DNA of 64,000 nt from positions 151,745 to 215,744 of the forward strand of contig JAZRHM010000038.1 in the NCBI GenBank assembly GCA_045644765.1, read 5' to 3'. The stretch's first letter is position 1. Each line of letters begins with the position of its first letter. A model generated the notes under the pieces. It searched no databases, was not told the origin of the DNA, and was given only the letters and a program-made list of their open reading frames with translations. Of the stretch, positions 25,477-34,329 are shown one piece after another. This stretch comes from JAFTYO01 sp045644765 (GTDB taxonomy: Bacteria; Pseudomonadota; Alphaproteobacteria; RF32; CAG-239). Position numbers and translations under genes: made by a program.

Positions 25477-27285
25477 ATGAGAAACATTGCGATAATTGCC
25501 CACGTTGACCACGGAAAAACAACATTGGTAGATGGGCTATTAAGACAAAGCGGCACTTTCAGAGACAACCAAAAAGTAGCCGATTGTGTTATGGACAGCA
25601 ATGATTTGGAAAGAGAAAGAGGTATTACCATCCTTTCAAAGTGTACCTCTGTTAACTGGAACGGCACACATATCAACATTGTTGACACACCCGGACACGC
25701 AGATTTCGGTGGTGAAGTTGAACGTATTTTATCTATGGTTGACGGTGTTGTGTTGTTGGTAGATTCTTCTGAAGGTCCTATGCCACAAACAAAATTTGTA
25801 CTTGGTAAAGCATTAAAAATTGGCTTAAAACCGATTGTTGTGATTAATAAAGCAGACAAAGCAGACGCTCGTCCCGATGAAGTTTTAAACGAAATTTTTG
25901 ATTTATTCGTCAGCTTAGATGCAAATGATGAACAACTTGATTTTCCTGTTTTGTATGCATCAGGCAGAAACGGTTGGGCTGTTAAAGATTTAAATGACGA
26001 AAGAAAAGATTTAACTCCGTTATTTGAGCTTATTCTATCATATGTAAGTAAACCCAAATGCGAACCAGATAAACCTTTTTCAATGCTTGTAACCACATTG
26101 GAAGCAGATAAGTTTTTAGGCCGTATTTTAAGCGGAAAAATTCAATCCGGAAGCTTAAAACTAAACGATGCCGTAAAAGTTATCAATGATAATGGTGAAA
26201 TTGAAAAAACTCGCATAACCAAAATATTGGCTTATCGCGGGTTAGAAAGAGTTGCCTTAACAGAAGCCCATGCCGGTGATATTATTGCCGTTGCGGGCGT
26301 GGTAAAAGGAACAGTTGCAGATACAATTTGCGATTATAGTGTAAATGAGGCCATAAAAGCTCAACCGATAGACCCTCCGACACTTGCCATGACCTTTTCA
26401 GTTAACGATTCGCCACTTGCCGGACGTGAAGGAGACAAAGTTACTTCTCGCATGATTTGGGACAGACTTGAAAAAGAAGCTGAAGGGAACATTGCACTAA
26501 AAATTTCTCGCACCGATACAACCGATTCGTTTGAGGTAGCAGGACGTGGAGAACTTCAACTTGGCGTTCTGATAGAAACTATGAGAAGAGAAGGTTTCGA
26601 ACTTTCAATTTCAAGACCCAGAGTTTTAATGCAAAAAGATGAAAATGGTAATATTCTTGAACCGATTGAAGAAGTTGTTATTGATGTTGATGAAGAATTT
26701 TCCGGTGCCGTTGTTGAAAAATTAGGTCAACGTCGAGCAGAAATGACTGAAATGATACCATCGCAACTTGGAAACAAAGTAAGATTGATTTTCCATGCTC
26801 CTTCCAGAGGCTTAATCGGTTATCATTCAGAATTTTTAACCGATACTCGCGGAACAGGTGTAATGAACCGTATCTTTCATGCTTATGAACCATATAAAGG
26901 CGAAATAGAAGGAAGAAGAACCGGTGCCTTAATTTCAAGCGAAACAGGAACGGCTGTTGCTTATGCCTTATGGAAACTCCAAGAAAGAGGACCTATGTTT
27001 GTTGAACACAACTCTCCTGTGTATGTAGGCATGATTATCGGAGAGCATACAAAATCGAACGATTTGGAAGTAAACCCAACAAAAGCAAAACAATTAACTA
27101 ACATACGTGCAGCCGGAAAAGATGAAGCAATTGACTTAATTCCACCAAGAAAAATGAGTTTGGAACAAGCTTTATCATATATTCAAGCAGATGAACTGTT
27201 AGAAGTTACACCAAAATCTTTAAGGTTAAGAAAGAAAATTTTAGACCCGATTTTGCGTAAACGTTCTCGCATTGAAAATGTCTAA
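25477..27285 (+). CDS. typA: Ribosome-associated GTPase TypA/BipA
   Basis: A 602-aa translational GTPase involved in ribosome assembly and stress or cold adaptation. G motifs are intact: AHVDHGKTTL (8-17), RERGITI, DTPGHADFGGE, NKADK. The EF-G-like domains and the TypA-specific C-terminal region (RGPMFVEHNSPVYVGMIIGEH, NIRAAGKDEAI) are complete. AGGAGAAAAATAAA precedes the ATG. It stands alone, ending at a terminator. Confidence 0.97.
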   Translation: MRNIAIIAHVDHGKTTLVDGLLRQSGTFRDNQKVADCVMDSNDLERERGITILSKCTSVNWNGTHINIVDTPGHADFGGEVERILSMVDGVVLLVDSSEGPMPQTKFVLGKALKIGLKPIVVINKADKADARPDEVLNEIFDLFVSLDANDEQLDFPVLYASGRNGWAVKDLNDERKDLTPLFELILSYVSKPKCEPDKPFSMLVTTLEADKFLGRILSGKIQSGSLKLNDAVKVINDNGEIEKTRITKILAYRGLERVALTEAHAGDIIAVAGVVKGTVADTICDYSVNEAIKAQPIDPPTLAMTFSVNDSPLAGREGDKVTSRMIWDRLEKEAEGNIALKISRTDTTDSFEVAGRGELQLGVLIETMRREGFELSISRPRVLMQKDENGNILEPIEEVVIDVDEEFSGAVVEKLGQRRAEMTEMIPSQLGNKVRLIFHAPSRGLIGYHSEFLTDTRGTGVMNRIFHAYEPYKGEIEGRRTGALISSETGTAVAYALWKLQERGPMFVEHNSPVYVGMIIGEHTKSNDLEVNPTKAKQLTNIRAAGKDEAIDLIPPRKMSLEQALSYIQADELLEVTPKSLRLRKKILDPILRKRSRIENV

Positions 27286-27291
27286 AATATA

Positions 27292-27321
27292 AAAAAGCAC
27301 TTATATTTAAGTGCTTTTTAT
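27292..27321 (+). terminator. Terminator after typA
   Basis: Stem AAAAAGCACTTA/TAAGTGCTTTTT with a four-base loop and T-rich tail. Confidence 0.9.
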
Positions 27322-27400
27322 TGTATAACTAAATACATACTTGCTATTTAGAACAATCGCATATATTATAAACTCAACGTTATCAGCTTTAGGAACAGAT

Positions 27401-28042
27401 ATGTCTACAATAAATAAAATATTTTCTATTAAACAGATTTACCAGTCTGGCAGAAGTATGGTTGAAATGATAGGCGTCTTGGCGATTGTTGGAGTATTAA
27501 GCGTAGGTGGTATTGCAGGTTATGTAAAAGCCAGTCATCAAATCAGAACAAACAAAATAAAGGATGACATATCTCACCTAATTGCCAATATTCGCACAGT
27601 ATTTTATACTCAGAATAATTATAAAAATTTAAACGAAACAACTGTTATAAACTCAGGTATTGCTCCTGATTATATGATTTCTTCCGATAGAACCTCTTTA
27701 ATCAACAGGAGCAAAGGAAGCATATTGGTTAAATCTGCAAAAACCGAAGAGGATGATGAAGGAGCTTTTATTATTATATTTAATGGTTTTGATGCTTTAA
27801 CATGTCGTGAAATTGCTTCTGAAAACTGGGGTTCTGATATTCAGACAGGTTTTATAGGAATGACTATAAAAAATAATGGCGATTTAACTATTGAAAGTTC
27901 CGGTTTGGTCGAAGCAAAATTTGATACTACCGAAACCACTTTTAACTCTATAGACTTACCTCAATCCCTTATTACACAATCGTATAGTTCTTGTGATTGC
28001 GGACACCAGGATCTCTGTTCTATAGCCTGGAAATTTATTTAA
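27401..28042 (+). CDS. Type IV pilin-like protein
   Basis: A 213-aa protein with a prepilin N-terminus: a 17-residue leader, then G-RSMVEMIGVLAIVGVLSVGG, where Gly at -1 and Glu at +5 fit prepilin peptidase cleavage and the hydrophobic helix follows. The rest is a polar globular domain with a C-terminal Cys cluster (SCDCGHQDLCS) that may form a disulfide loop. The ATG at 27401 has TTAGGAAC upstream. No assembly genes are adjacent. It could be a minor pilin or a pseudopilin. Confidence 0.78.
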   Translation: MSTINKIFSIKQIYQSGRSMVEMIGVLAIVGVLSVGGIAGYVKASHQIRTNKIKDDISHLIANIRTVFYTQNNYKNLNETTVINSGIAPDYMISSDRTSLINRSKGSILVKSAKTEEDDEGAFIIIFNGFDALTCREIASENWGSDIQTGFIGMTIKNNGDLTIESSGLVEAKFDTTETTFNSIDLPQSLITQSYSSCDCGHQDLCSIAWKFI

Positions 28043-28142
28043 TAAAAAAATGTGCTAAAATAAATCAAAAAACTCTTGATTTATTCAACCAAAGTGTGTA
28101 TCAATAGCTAAAATCGGTTTGATAATCGGGATTATATATCAC

Positions 28143-28217
28143 AGGGGTATAGTTCAGTGGTAGAACATCGGTCTCCAAAACCGAGTGTCGTGGGTTCAAA
28201 TCCTGCTGCCCCTGCCA
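28143..28217 (+). tRNA. tRNA-Trp (CCA)
   Basis: A 75-nt cloverleaf with encoded CCA; acceptor AGGGGTA/TGCCCCT and anticodon CCA in the loop CTCCAAA. It lies directly before secE, a classic bacterial order. Confidence 0.96.
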
Positions 28218-28265
28218 TTTTTTATCAAATCAAAAGTTTAATTTTTTAATTGATGAGGATCCAAG

Positions 28266-28460
28266 GTGAAAATTAGTCCTATACAATTTTTACGCCAAGT
28301 TAAACAAGAAGTTAAAAAAGTTACTTGGCCAACAAGAAAAGAAGTCACTCAAGCATCTACAATGGTGATTATACTTGTCGTTATAGCAGCTACTTTCTTT
28401 TTCTTTACTGATGTCGTTTTAGCATGGGCTGTTAAGTTAGTCTTGGGTATAGGAGCATAA
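28266..28460 (+). CDS. secE: Preprotein translocase subunit SecE
   Basis: A 64-aa single-helix form of SecE, part of the SecYEG channel in the inner membrane. The amphipathic segment FLRQVKQEVKKVTWPTRKE and the following hydrophobic helix are diagnostic. GAGGATCCAAGGTG precedes the ATG-equivalent start (GTG at 28266). nusG follows 5 nt later. Confidence 0.95.
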   Translation: MKISPIQFLRQVKQEVKKVTWPTRKEVTQASTMVIILVVIAATFFFFTDVVLAWAVKLVLGIGA

Positions 28461-28465
28461 ATCAG

Positions 28466-28999
28466 ATGGCAGCACGTTGGTATGTAGTTAATGTATATTC
28501 CGGATCGGAAAAAAAGGTTGCAGCTTCTTTGAAAGAACAAGCTGTATTAAAGAACTTAGAAGATAGAATCTTAGATGTTTTAGTGCCTACTGAAGAAGTT
28601 GTAGAAATTAAGAAAGGTGCAAAAGTTAACAGCGAACGTAAGTTTTTCCCCGGTTACATCTTAGTAAAAATGGAAATGTCTGATGAATGTTGGCACGTTG
28701 TAAGAAACACTCCTCGTGTTAGCGGATTTTTAGGTAGCCGTAACAAACCTCAACCAATAAGCGATGCAGAAGCAGAACGTATTATCAAGCAAATGGAAGA
28801 AGGTATTGAGCGTCCTCAAACAGTTGTTGACTTTGAAGTAGGTGAACAAATTAGAGTGATTGATGGTCCTTTTGCCTCTTTCATAGGTGTAGTTGAAGAT
28901 GTTGATTCTGAAAAATCTCGTTTGAAAGTTTCGGTTTCTATTTTTGGACGTTATACACCTGTGGAATTAGAGTTTTCGCAAGTTGAAAAAGTAAAATAG
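28466..28999 (+). CDS. nusG: Transcription antitermination factor NusG
   Basis: A 177-aa elongation factor that binds RNA polymerase and links it to Rho or the ribosome. N-terminal NGN domain (RWYVVNVYSGSEKKVA, FFPGYILVKMEM) and C-terminal KOW domain (GEQIRVIDGPFASFIGVVE) are complete. Unusually, the ribosomal protein genes rplK-rplA do not follow; a terminator and a small convergent HTH gene do. Confidence 0.97.
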   Translation: MAARWYVVNVYSGSEKKVAASLKEQAVLKNLEDRILDVLVPTEEVVEIKKGAKVNSERKFFPGYILVKMEMSDECWHVVRNTPRVSGFLGSRNKPQPISDAEAERIIKQMEEGIERPQTVVDFEVGEQIRVIDGPFASFIGVVEDVDSEKSRLKVSVSIFGRYTPVELEFSQVEKVK

Positions 29000-29018
29000 T
29001 TACAATTTTTACCATTCT

Positions 29019-29047
29019 AAAATGCCTGTTTTTAAAACAGGCATTTT
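29019..29047. terminator. Terminator between nusG and the convergent HTH gene
   Basis: Palindrome with stems AAAATGCCTGTTT and AAACAGGCATTTT, with A and T runs on both sides, so it can serve both genes. Confidence 0.88.
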
Positions 29048-29302
29048 TTATATATTGTTACAATATTCAAAAAAATCACTAACTCTAACCTTAAATAATC
29101 TGCTTAATTTGAAAAGTGTTTCTACATCAACGTCCTTTAAGCCGTTTTCATATAGTTCTAAATCTTCAACAGGAATTTGTAAACATTCCGAAACATCTTC
29201 TATGCTGATATGGCGTTTATTTCTTATATCCGAAATAGCACATCCTATAAGATATGCTTTAATATCAATATTATCAAAAAAATTATTTTTATCTTCTTTC
29301 AT
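29048..29302 (-). CDS. Small XRE/Cro-type HTH regulator
   Basis: An 84-aa protein almost entirely made of a Cro/CI helix-turn-helix domain (residues 18-80): IRNKRHISIEDVSECLQI forms the first helices and LELYENG precedes LFKLSRLFKVRVSDFF, a common ending. No effector domain. Targets are unknown. Its stop abuts the shared terminator. Confidence 0.75.
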   Translation of the reverse strand: MKEDKNNFFDNIDIKAYLIGCAISDIRNKRHISIEDVSECLQIPVEDLELYENGLKDVDVETLFKLSRLFKVRVSDFFEYCNNI

Positions 29303-29387
29303 GGTAAACGACTTTTTTAAAATTATTTATGATTAATAAATATTATTTTACAACCTAAAGTTTATAAAATCAAGTTTTATTTCGAAA

Positions 29388-29425
29388 AAAATATCTCCCG
29401 ACACATACAAGAGATGTCGGGAGAT
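29388..29425 (-). terminator. Terminator of the Cys-rich exported protein gene
   Basis: Eleven-bp stem ATCTCCCGACA/TGTCGGGAGAT with an 11-nt loop; read on the minus strand it is followed by ATTTTTTT. Confidence 0.85.
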
Positions 29426-29467
29426 TAGATGGTAATCTAAAATTCAGCTGAATATTAAATTATAAAA

Positions 29468-32041
29468 CTAATAACATTCACCATACTTAAAGTCGTTACC
29501 TACGCACTTAGCTCTGAAATTCATACCTAGCTTCGAGCAACTTTCTTCAGTGTTTTTATATTTACACTCCGAAGAACAAGCTTCGAAATATTTTCCGCCA
29601 CATTCAGCAATCGGATTCACACCGAAGCCACCTGCTGCCGCACACTGTGCCTGTGTTTTGGCATTATTTATTGGTGAAACTTTTCCTGAACAGTCTGTAG
29701 AAGTCGAAGAACATGAATTATAATAGAAGCATCCCTCCGTTACATTATCCGGATTAACTTCATAATATCTTCCTGTTGATATGTACCCCTTAAATTGTTC
29801 ATAATCATTGCTAACACTACAATTACTTTTGCTTTTACAACATTTTTCTGCGTATACAGATAAATTGCAAATTTTGTAATCCAAATTACTAGGAACATTG
29901 TAAGAATTGTAACCGCAATTTTCATAATTAGACGGTATCTTTTCAAAATTTGCATTTAATGTTGCACATACTCCATCTAAATCGCTTTTACAATTTGCCA
30001 AATAATAACACTTACGAGAGCCATTCTCATCACTAATTGTTTCCTCACCTAATTTTGTATATCCACTTGGAATACTACTTGAAAATTTACAATTACTGGT
30101 AGTGCTTATACCATTATTTTGTGCATATTGCTCACAACTCATTATACTTACACATGGAACCTTACAACGTGTATAAACCGTACCGGAATAATTTGCTGAT
30201 TGGATTTCAGAACCCTCCGGACATTTATTAGATCCACTTGTACAAACAGCTACTGCTTCATCAATATTTTCACTACTTTTCTTACATTTTTTCAAACCTG
30301 TAATAGATCTAAAATATCCATACTGTTTTTTATATCCTTCACAACCATTCTTAACTTCTCCGGTGTATATATAATAATCGTTATCTTTCATAAGGCCTAC
30401 TTTCGTATCTTTTGTGATTTCACGGACATAGCATCCGCCATAATCCTGTCTATCATTACATATACAATCTGTATATTTTTGCCCGCCACATGTTTTAGTC
30501 AAACCGGCATCATTACTATTAAGGCATTCCGTTTTATAATTATACACAGGAGAATAACCTCCCTTACAATCCCTAGATGTGCTTTGACAACTGTGAAGAC
30601 GAATTTTTTTACCTAGATTTGCATTTACAGGCTGACAAGGATCCCCAACCTGATAATAACCACTCCTTAAATATCTGTTAGCTTGCTCAACAGATAACAC
30701 CAACTCACAATAACCTCCATTTGCTCGATATGGGGTATCACTAGAATTAACATTGTAACAATCTTCGCCAACGACACAAGCTTCATGATAAGATGTTGAA
30801 GGAATTGCCGTATTAACACATTCATCGCCCGAGCCATAAAGGCCTTTACCATTATCACAAGTCATATAAGTCTCTTGCAAAGAGCAATCTGCTTCACATG
30901 TTGTTCCGTCAGCTGATAGCAGATAACCATTGACACATCCGTCAACAACATAACACCCCTTACTATCCTTTTTGCACTTTACATTTTTCATAGAAGCTAA
31001 ACAAGTTGACTGATTAAGATACTCTCTTTCGTTAATATCACATACTATCTCTTCACACTGAGATCTATCGGCTGATAGTTTATATCCTTGTTTACATTTT
31101 GTAACAACATTACAACCATCATAGTTTACAACACATGTTTCATTTCCTTCCGGCGCCAAACAATCTGCCTCGGAAGCATATTTGCACTCAACGGCTGTTT
31201 TAGTTTCGCAAAAAATATAATTAGAATCAAATATACATTTTAAACCGGCTGTACCATCCGGACAAATGCCGTCTGTACTATACACATATCCTAAATTCTC
31301 GCACTGAACCACTGTTGTAGCCACATCAGGGTTAAGACAGAAGTATGCTTCTAAATTCAGTTGTGAGGGATCCGAACAAGCTTCAGAACCACATCTGTAA
31401 CAATTCAAACTTCCACCTCTATCTACCGGGCCATCAACAAGGACTGTACAACCATCACTATTCTCCGCGCAATCCCCCGTTGACCAATTATCAGCACAAT
31501 CGCAATATTCATAATATGTTTTTCCATGAGAGTCGGTACATTTTCCGGCCGTACTTGAAACCTTTAATCCTTTATCCGCACAGGTGTAAGGATAATCGTT
31601 TCTAGAACATTCGCAATAACTATAATACCTCTCACCATCTGAAGGGCTATCGCAAAAATCTTCAGAACCGTATGAATTTTCAAAATCACTACAACCTTTA
31701 AACGGATAATAAATATCGCTACATTTTGTTTGATTACTGGGGCAACCACAAACAGGGTCATAATTTCCTATACATTGATACTTATAATCTGTAAAAATAA
31801 TATTAGTTTCCGGACAATCGCACTTATAATAAGTTACACCATTTTCCACACATGTACGCTGAACTTGACCTTCCTCACAAGGAGTTGTTTGTGTATAATG
31901 AGTTTGACAACTTATCATCGCATCTCCGCTCATACAACCATCACTGGCAAAAACTCCCGGCAAAAAGCAAACTCTCGCATTCACGACTGAGGAACTAAAG
32001 GCAATAAACAAAAACAAACATAATGTGCGAAACTTAAACAT
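29468..32041 (-). CDS. Very large Cys-rich exported protein with internal repeats
   Basis: About 857 aa with a signal peptide (cleavage near VVNA, residue 23). Cysteines occur every 10-15 residues throughout, so many disulfides are expected outside the cytoplasm. Repeats are visible: GYKLSADRSQCE and GYLLSADGTTCE, each after a CN/YVV..C strand; and SCQSTSRDCKGGYSP with SCSSTSTDCSGKVSP, each followed by a TECGGKY/TCGGQKY-like block. No enzymatic motif is seen. ATG 32041 is chosen over an upstream TTG at 32056. A TlpA-like thioredoxin gene lies just upstream on the same strand. Probable surface or adhesion protein; unproven. Confidence 0.8.
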   Translation of the reverse strand: MFKFRTLCLFLFIAFSSSVVNARVCFLPGVFASDGCMSGDAMISCQTHYTQTTPCEEGQVQRTCVENGVTYYKCDCPETNIIFTDYKYQCIGNYDPVCGCPSNQTKCSDIYYPFKGCSDFENSYGSEDFCDSPSDGERYYSYCECSRNDYPYTCADKGLKVSSTAGKCTDSHGKTYYEYCDCADNWSTGDCAENSDGCTVLVDGPVDRGGSLNCYRCGSEACSDPSQLNLEAYFCLNPDVATTVVQCENLGYVYSTDGICPDGTAGLKCIFDSNYIFCETKTAVECKYASEADCLAPEGNETCVVNYDGCNVVTKCKQGYKLSADRSQCEEIVCDINEREYLNQSTCLASMKNVKCKKDSKGCYVVDGCVNGYLLSADGTTCEADCSLQETYMTCDNGKGLYGSGDECVNTAIPSTSYHEACVVGEDCYNVNSSDTPYRANGGYCELVLSVEQANRYLRSGYYQVGDPCQPVNANLGKKIRLHSCQSTSRDCKGGYSPVYNYKTECLNSNDAGLTKTCGGQKYTDCICNDRQDYGGCYVREITKDTKVGLMKDNDYYIYTGEVKNGCEGYKKQYGYFRSITGLKKCKKSSENIDEAVAVCTSGSNKCPEGSEIQSANYSGTVYTRCKVPCVSIMSCEQYAQNNGISTTSNCKFSSSIPSGYTKLGEETISDENGSRKCYYLANCKSDLDGVCATLNANFEKIPSNYENCGYNSYNVPSNLDYKICNLSVYAEKCCKSKSNCSVSNDYEQFKGYISTGRYYEVNPDNVTEGCFYYNSCSSTSTDCSGKVSPINNAKTQAQCAAAGGFGVNPIAECGGKYFEACSSECKYKNTEESCSKLGMNFRAKCVGNDFKYGECY

Positions 32042-32144
32042 AACAAACCGCCCCAAAAAATTTCAATTTCTTTTAAAAGAGTATAATACAAAAGCCGAGT
32101 CGTCAAGTTTTTTCTATTATTTTTTATGTAATAAGGAGCTTATA

Positions 32145-32675
32145 TCACATATGATTTTCCTTTAAATCTGTTATATAATCTATAACTTTTTGCTTATTCC
32201 ACTCTTCACTGCCACGTAGTCGCCCTATTTCCTGACCTTTAGTATTAATTACAACAGTATGCGGTGTCGTAAAAATTCCAAAATCCGCAGACAAACTGCC
32301 ATCTTCAACATAAAATTCCAAATCTGAAGCGCCATATCTTTTCAAAAATCGCCATTGTTCACTGCTATCGCGCCATTCATTTTTCAAAGAAATAAGTATT
32401 AATCTGACCCCCGATTTTTTTATTTTATTATGAAAGCTATTAAGGCCTTTGAGTTCTTTTATGCAAGGGGCACAATCCCGTGACCAAAAATGAGCTAAAA
32501 TAAAGTCGCCTTTAAAATCTGAGAGACTAAACTCCGTTCCGTTCTGATTAGCAATCTTGCTTTGTGGCAAATGTCTCGGTTCAGGATATATATTGATAGC
32601 AGCATTAACTTCACTTAAAAAACTTAAGCAAAATAAACCTAAAACACAAAAAAAAGAATAGAGTCTGCTTTTCAC
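32145..32675 (-). CDS. Exported TlpA-like thioredoxin
   Basis: A 176-aa periplasmic thioredoxin-fold protein: signal peptide (cleavage near VNA, residue 25), FSLSDFKGDFILAHFW strand, and the active-site CAPC (SRDCAPCIKEL) near residue 75, followed by the cis-Pro strand FTTPHTVVI. This is the TlpA/ResA reductant type. It lies about 100 nt upstream of the Cys-rich exported protein gene on the same strand, so it may keep that protein's cysteines correct. Partner electron donor (CcdA/DsbD) is not in the window. Confidence 0.88.
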   Translation of the reverse strand: MKSRLYSFFCVLGLFCLSFLSEVNAAINIYPEPRHLPQSKIANQNGTEFSLSDFKGDFILAHFWSRDCAPCIKELKGLNSFHNKIKKSGVRLILISLKNEWRDSSEQWRFLKRYGASDLEFYVEDGSLSADFGIFTTPHTVVINTKGQEIGRLRGSEEWNKQKVIDYITDLKENHM

Positions 32676-32761
32676 CTGTTAAAATCCTCAAAATTACTTT
32701 GTATTTAAGAATATTTTTAATATAATCTTTTTAAACTTATATACAACAAAAAGGTTAAAAA

Positions 32762-32896
32762 ATGAAATATGTTTTCAAAATTTTTACTTGTACAGCTATA
32801 GTAATTTGCATTTTAAACGTTGCTTCATGTGGAAAAGCTTCTGACCCAAAACCGATTGATGGTTCAGGCTATCCGCATAGCTATCCGAGATATTAA
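32762..32896 (+). CDS. lptM: Small lipoprotein resembling LptM
   Basis: A 44-aa lipoprotein: signal helix, lipobox VASC, then mature sequence starting CGKASDPKP and ending in a Pro/Tyr-rich tail (YPHSYPRY). The short tail beginning CGxx, rich in Pro and Gly, matches alphaproteobacterial LptM-like lipoproteins that assist the LptD-LptE complex. AAAAAGGTTAAAAA precedes the ATG. Unlike the usual case it is not next to lysA; it sits 13 nt ahead of the VWA gene. Confidence 0.65.
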   Translation: MKYVFKIFTCTAIVICILNVASCGKASDPKPIDGSGYPHSYPRY

Positions 32897-32909
32897 CAAA
32901 GGACAAACC

Positions 32910-33593
32910 ATGGAAAATAAAAACTTTTCAGAAGATATTATACCATATGTAGAATTTGCCGATAATGCCAATGAGCGTACTCCTTGTGTTTTGGTGTTAG
33001 ATTGTTCAGGATCCATGCGTGGCGAACCAATAAATCAACTTAACGCTGGGTTAAGCGCCCTTGAAAAAGAGCTAAAAGACGATATCGATGCCAGCTCTCG
33101 TGTTCAAATTCTTATCATTAAAGCTTTCGGCAAAGATGAAGCTGTTATCAGTTCTGATTGGACAGATGCCATGAACTTTACTGCTCCTATAATGGAAGCT
33201 TCCGGTTTAACACCGTTGGGAAAAGCGATGGAATTGGCATTGGAAAAAATTGAACATCAAAAAAATCTATATGATACTTGTGGCGTTACATCAAAACGTC
33301 CTTGGATTTTTTTAATTAGTGACGGAGAACCTACAGACTATGGTTGGGAGCAATCTGCTGAAAAATGTCGTATTGCACAACAAAACAAAAAAGTAATAAT
33401 TCATGCAGTGGGCACACAAGGCGCAAACTTGGAAAAACTTGCAAAGTTCTCTCTCAATTCACCAAAGCGTTTAACCGGGTTAAAATTTACCGAATTTTTC
33501 TTATGGCTCAGTCGCAGCGTGTCTTGTGTTTCTAAAGCTGCCCCAAATGCCGATGCTTTGTTAGAGGATATTGAAGCCTGGAATGAAAAATAA
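32910..33593 (+). CDS. yegL: VWA-domain protein of the YegL/TerY type
   Basis: A 227-aa protein that is one von Willebrand A domain with a complete MIDAS: DCSGSM (31-36), the Thr in GLTPLG, and the Asp in ISDGEPTD. It likely binds a metal and acts as a protein-interaction scaffold in the cytoplasm. The ATG at 32910 follows AAAGGACAAACC; the frame extends upstream over the lipoprotein gene but that is out of frame with it. It is the first gene of a VWA-PP2C-kinase triad, overlapping the next gene by 11 nt. Confidence 0.9.
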   Translation: MENKNFSEDIIPYVEFADNANERTPCVLVLDCSGSMRGEPINQLNAGLSALEKELKDDIDASSRVQILIIKAFGKDEAVISSDWTDAMNFTAPIMEASGLTPLGKAMELALEKIEHQKNLYDTCGVTSKRPWIFLISDGEPTDYGWEQSAEKCRIAQQNKKVIIHAVGTQGANLEKLAKFSLNSPKRLTGLKFTEFFLWLSRSVSCVSKAAPNADALLEDIEAWNEK

Positions 33594-34329
33594 GAAGAAA
33601 AACATACAAATTTTAGCTTCATCTGTGACAGGAAGTTATCACAGAAGCAAAAATTTGCCTTGCCAAGATTATTTTAAACACAAACAGTGTGGAGAAAAAA
33701 TCGTAGCTGTTATCTCTGATGGCGCAGGTTCGGCAAAATTCGGCAAAATAGGCGCAAAAATTGTATGTGACACTCTCTGTGATATTCTTATTTCAACTTC
33801 TGCTAAAGATATAAAACAAAAAATTATAAGCGCAATAGAAGTCGCTCGTAACAAGCTTATCTTACATCGTTTTAATAAAAGTAAGCACGAAAACGGTATA
33901 ATAGATTTTGCAGCCACATTAGTAGGTGTGTATTATCACAAAAACAAAGGCATTTTTTTCCATATTGGTGATGGAGCGGCAATTGCGTTTATAAACAGCA
34001 GTAATACTGTTATTTCTCAACCGGAAAACGGTATTTTTGCATGTGAAACATATTTTTACACAATGGACGATTGGAAAGATAGTCTACGTTTTACCACTTT
34101 TGAAAAAGCTGACAGCTTAATGTTAATGACTGATGGCGTTACTAATTTTGCTTTCAAAAATGATTATGAAGAAATCGAAACAGGTTTTGTTAATCCTATT
34201 AATATATTTTTGCATAATGAAAAAAATAAAAACAAAGCTCTACGAGCCTTAAATAATACTCTTGCAAATCCGAAAGCTTTGAAGATAAATCCCGATGATA
34301 AAACATTTTTATGGGCAGGTTTGAAATGA
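33583..34329 (+). CDS. yegK: PP2C-type Ser/Thr phosphatase of the YegK type
   Basis: A 248-aa protein phosphatase of the PPM/PP2C fold. Metal ligands appear in VAVISDGAGSAKFG (Asp46) and LMLMTDGVTNF; the middle has DFAATLVGV and HIGDGAAIAF. It would reverse the neighbouring kinase's phosphorylation. The ATG at 33583 overlaps the VWA gene by 11 nt and its TGA overlaps the kinase start (ATGA), so translation is coupled. Confidence 0.9.
   Translation: MKNKKKNIQILASSVTGSYHRSKNLPCQDYFKHKQCGEKIVAVISDGAGSAKFGKIGAKIVCDTLCDILISTSAKDIKQKIISAIEVARNKLILHRFNKSKHENGIIDFAATLVGVYYHKNKGIFFHIGDGAAIAFINSSNTVISQPENGIFACETYFYTMDDWKDSLRFTTFEKADSLMLMTDGVTNFAFKNDYEEIETGFVNPINIFLHNEKNKNKALRALNNTLANPKALKINPDDKTFLWAGLK

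Noticed and set aside
30200..30616. 138-aa plus-strand ORF opposite the Cys-rich protein gene
   Set aside because: Antisense shadow, no ribosome-binding site, Ile/Phe/Thr-rich composition.
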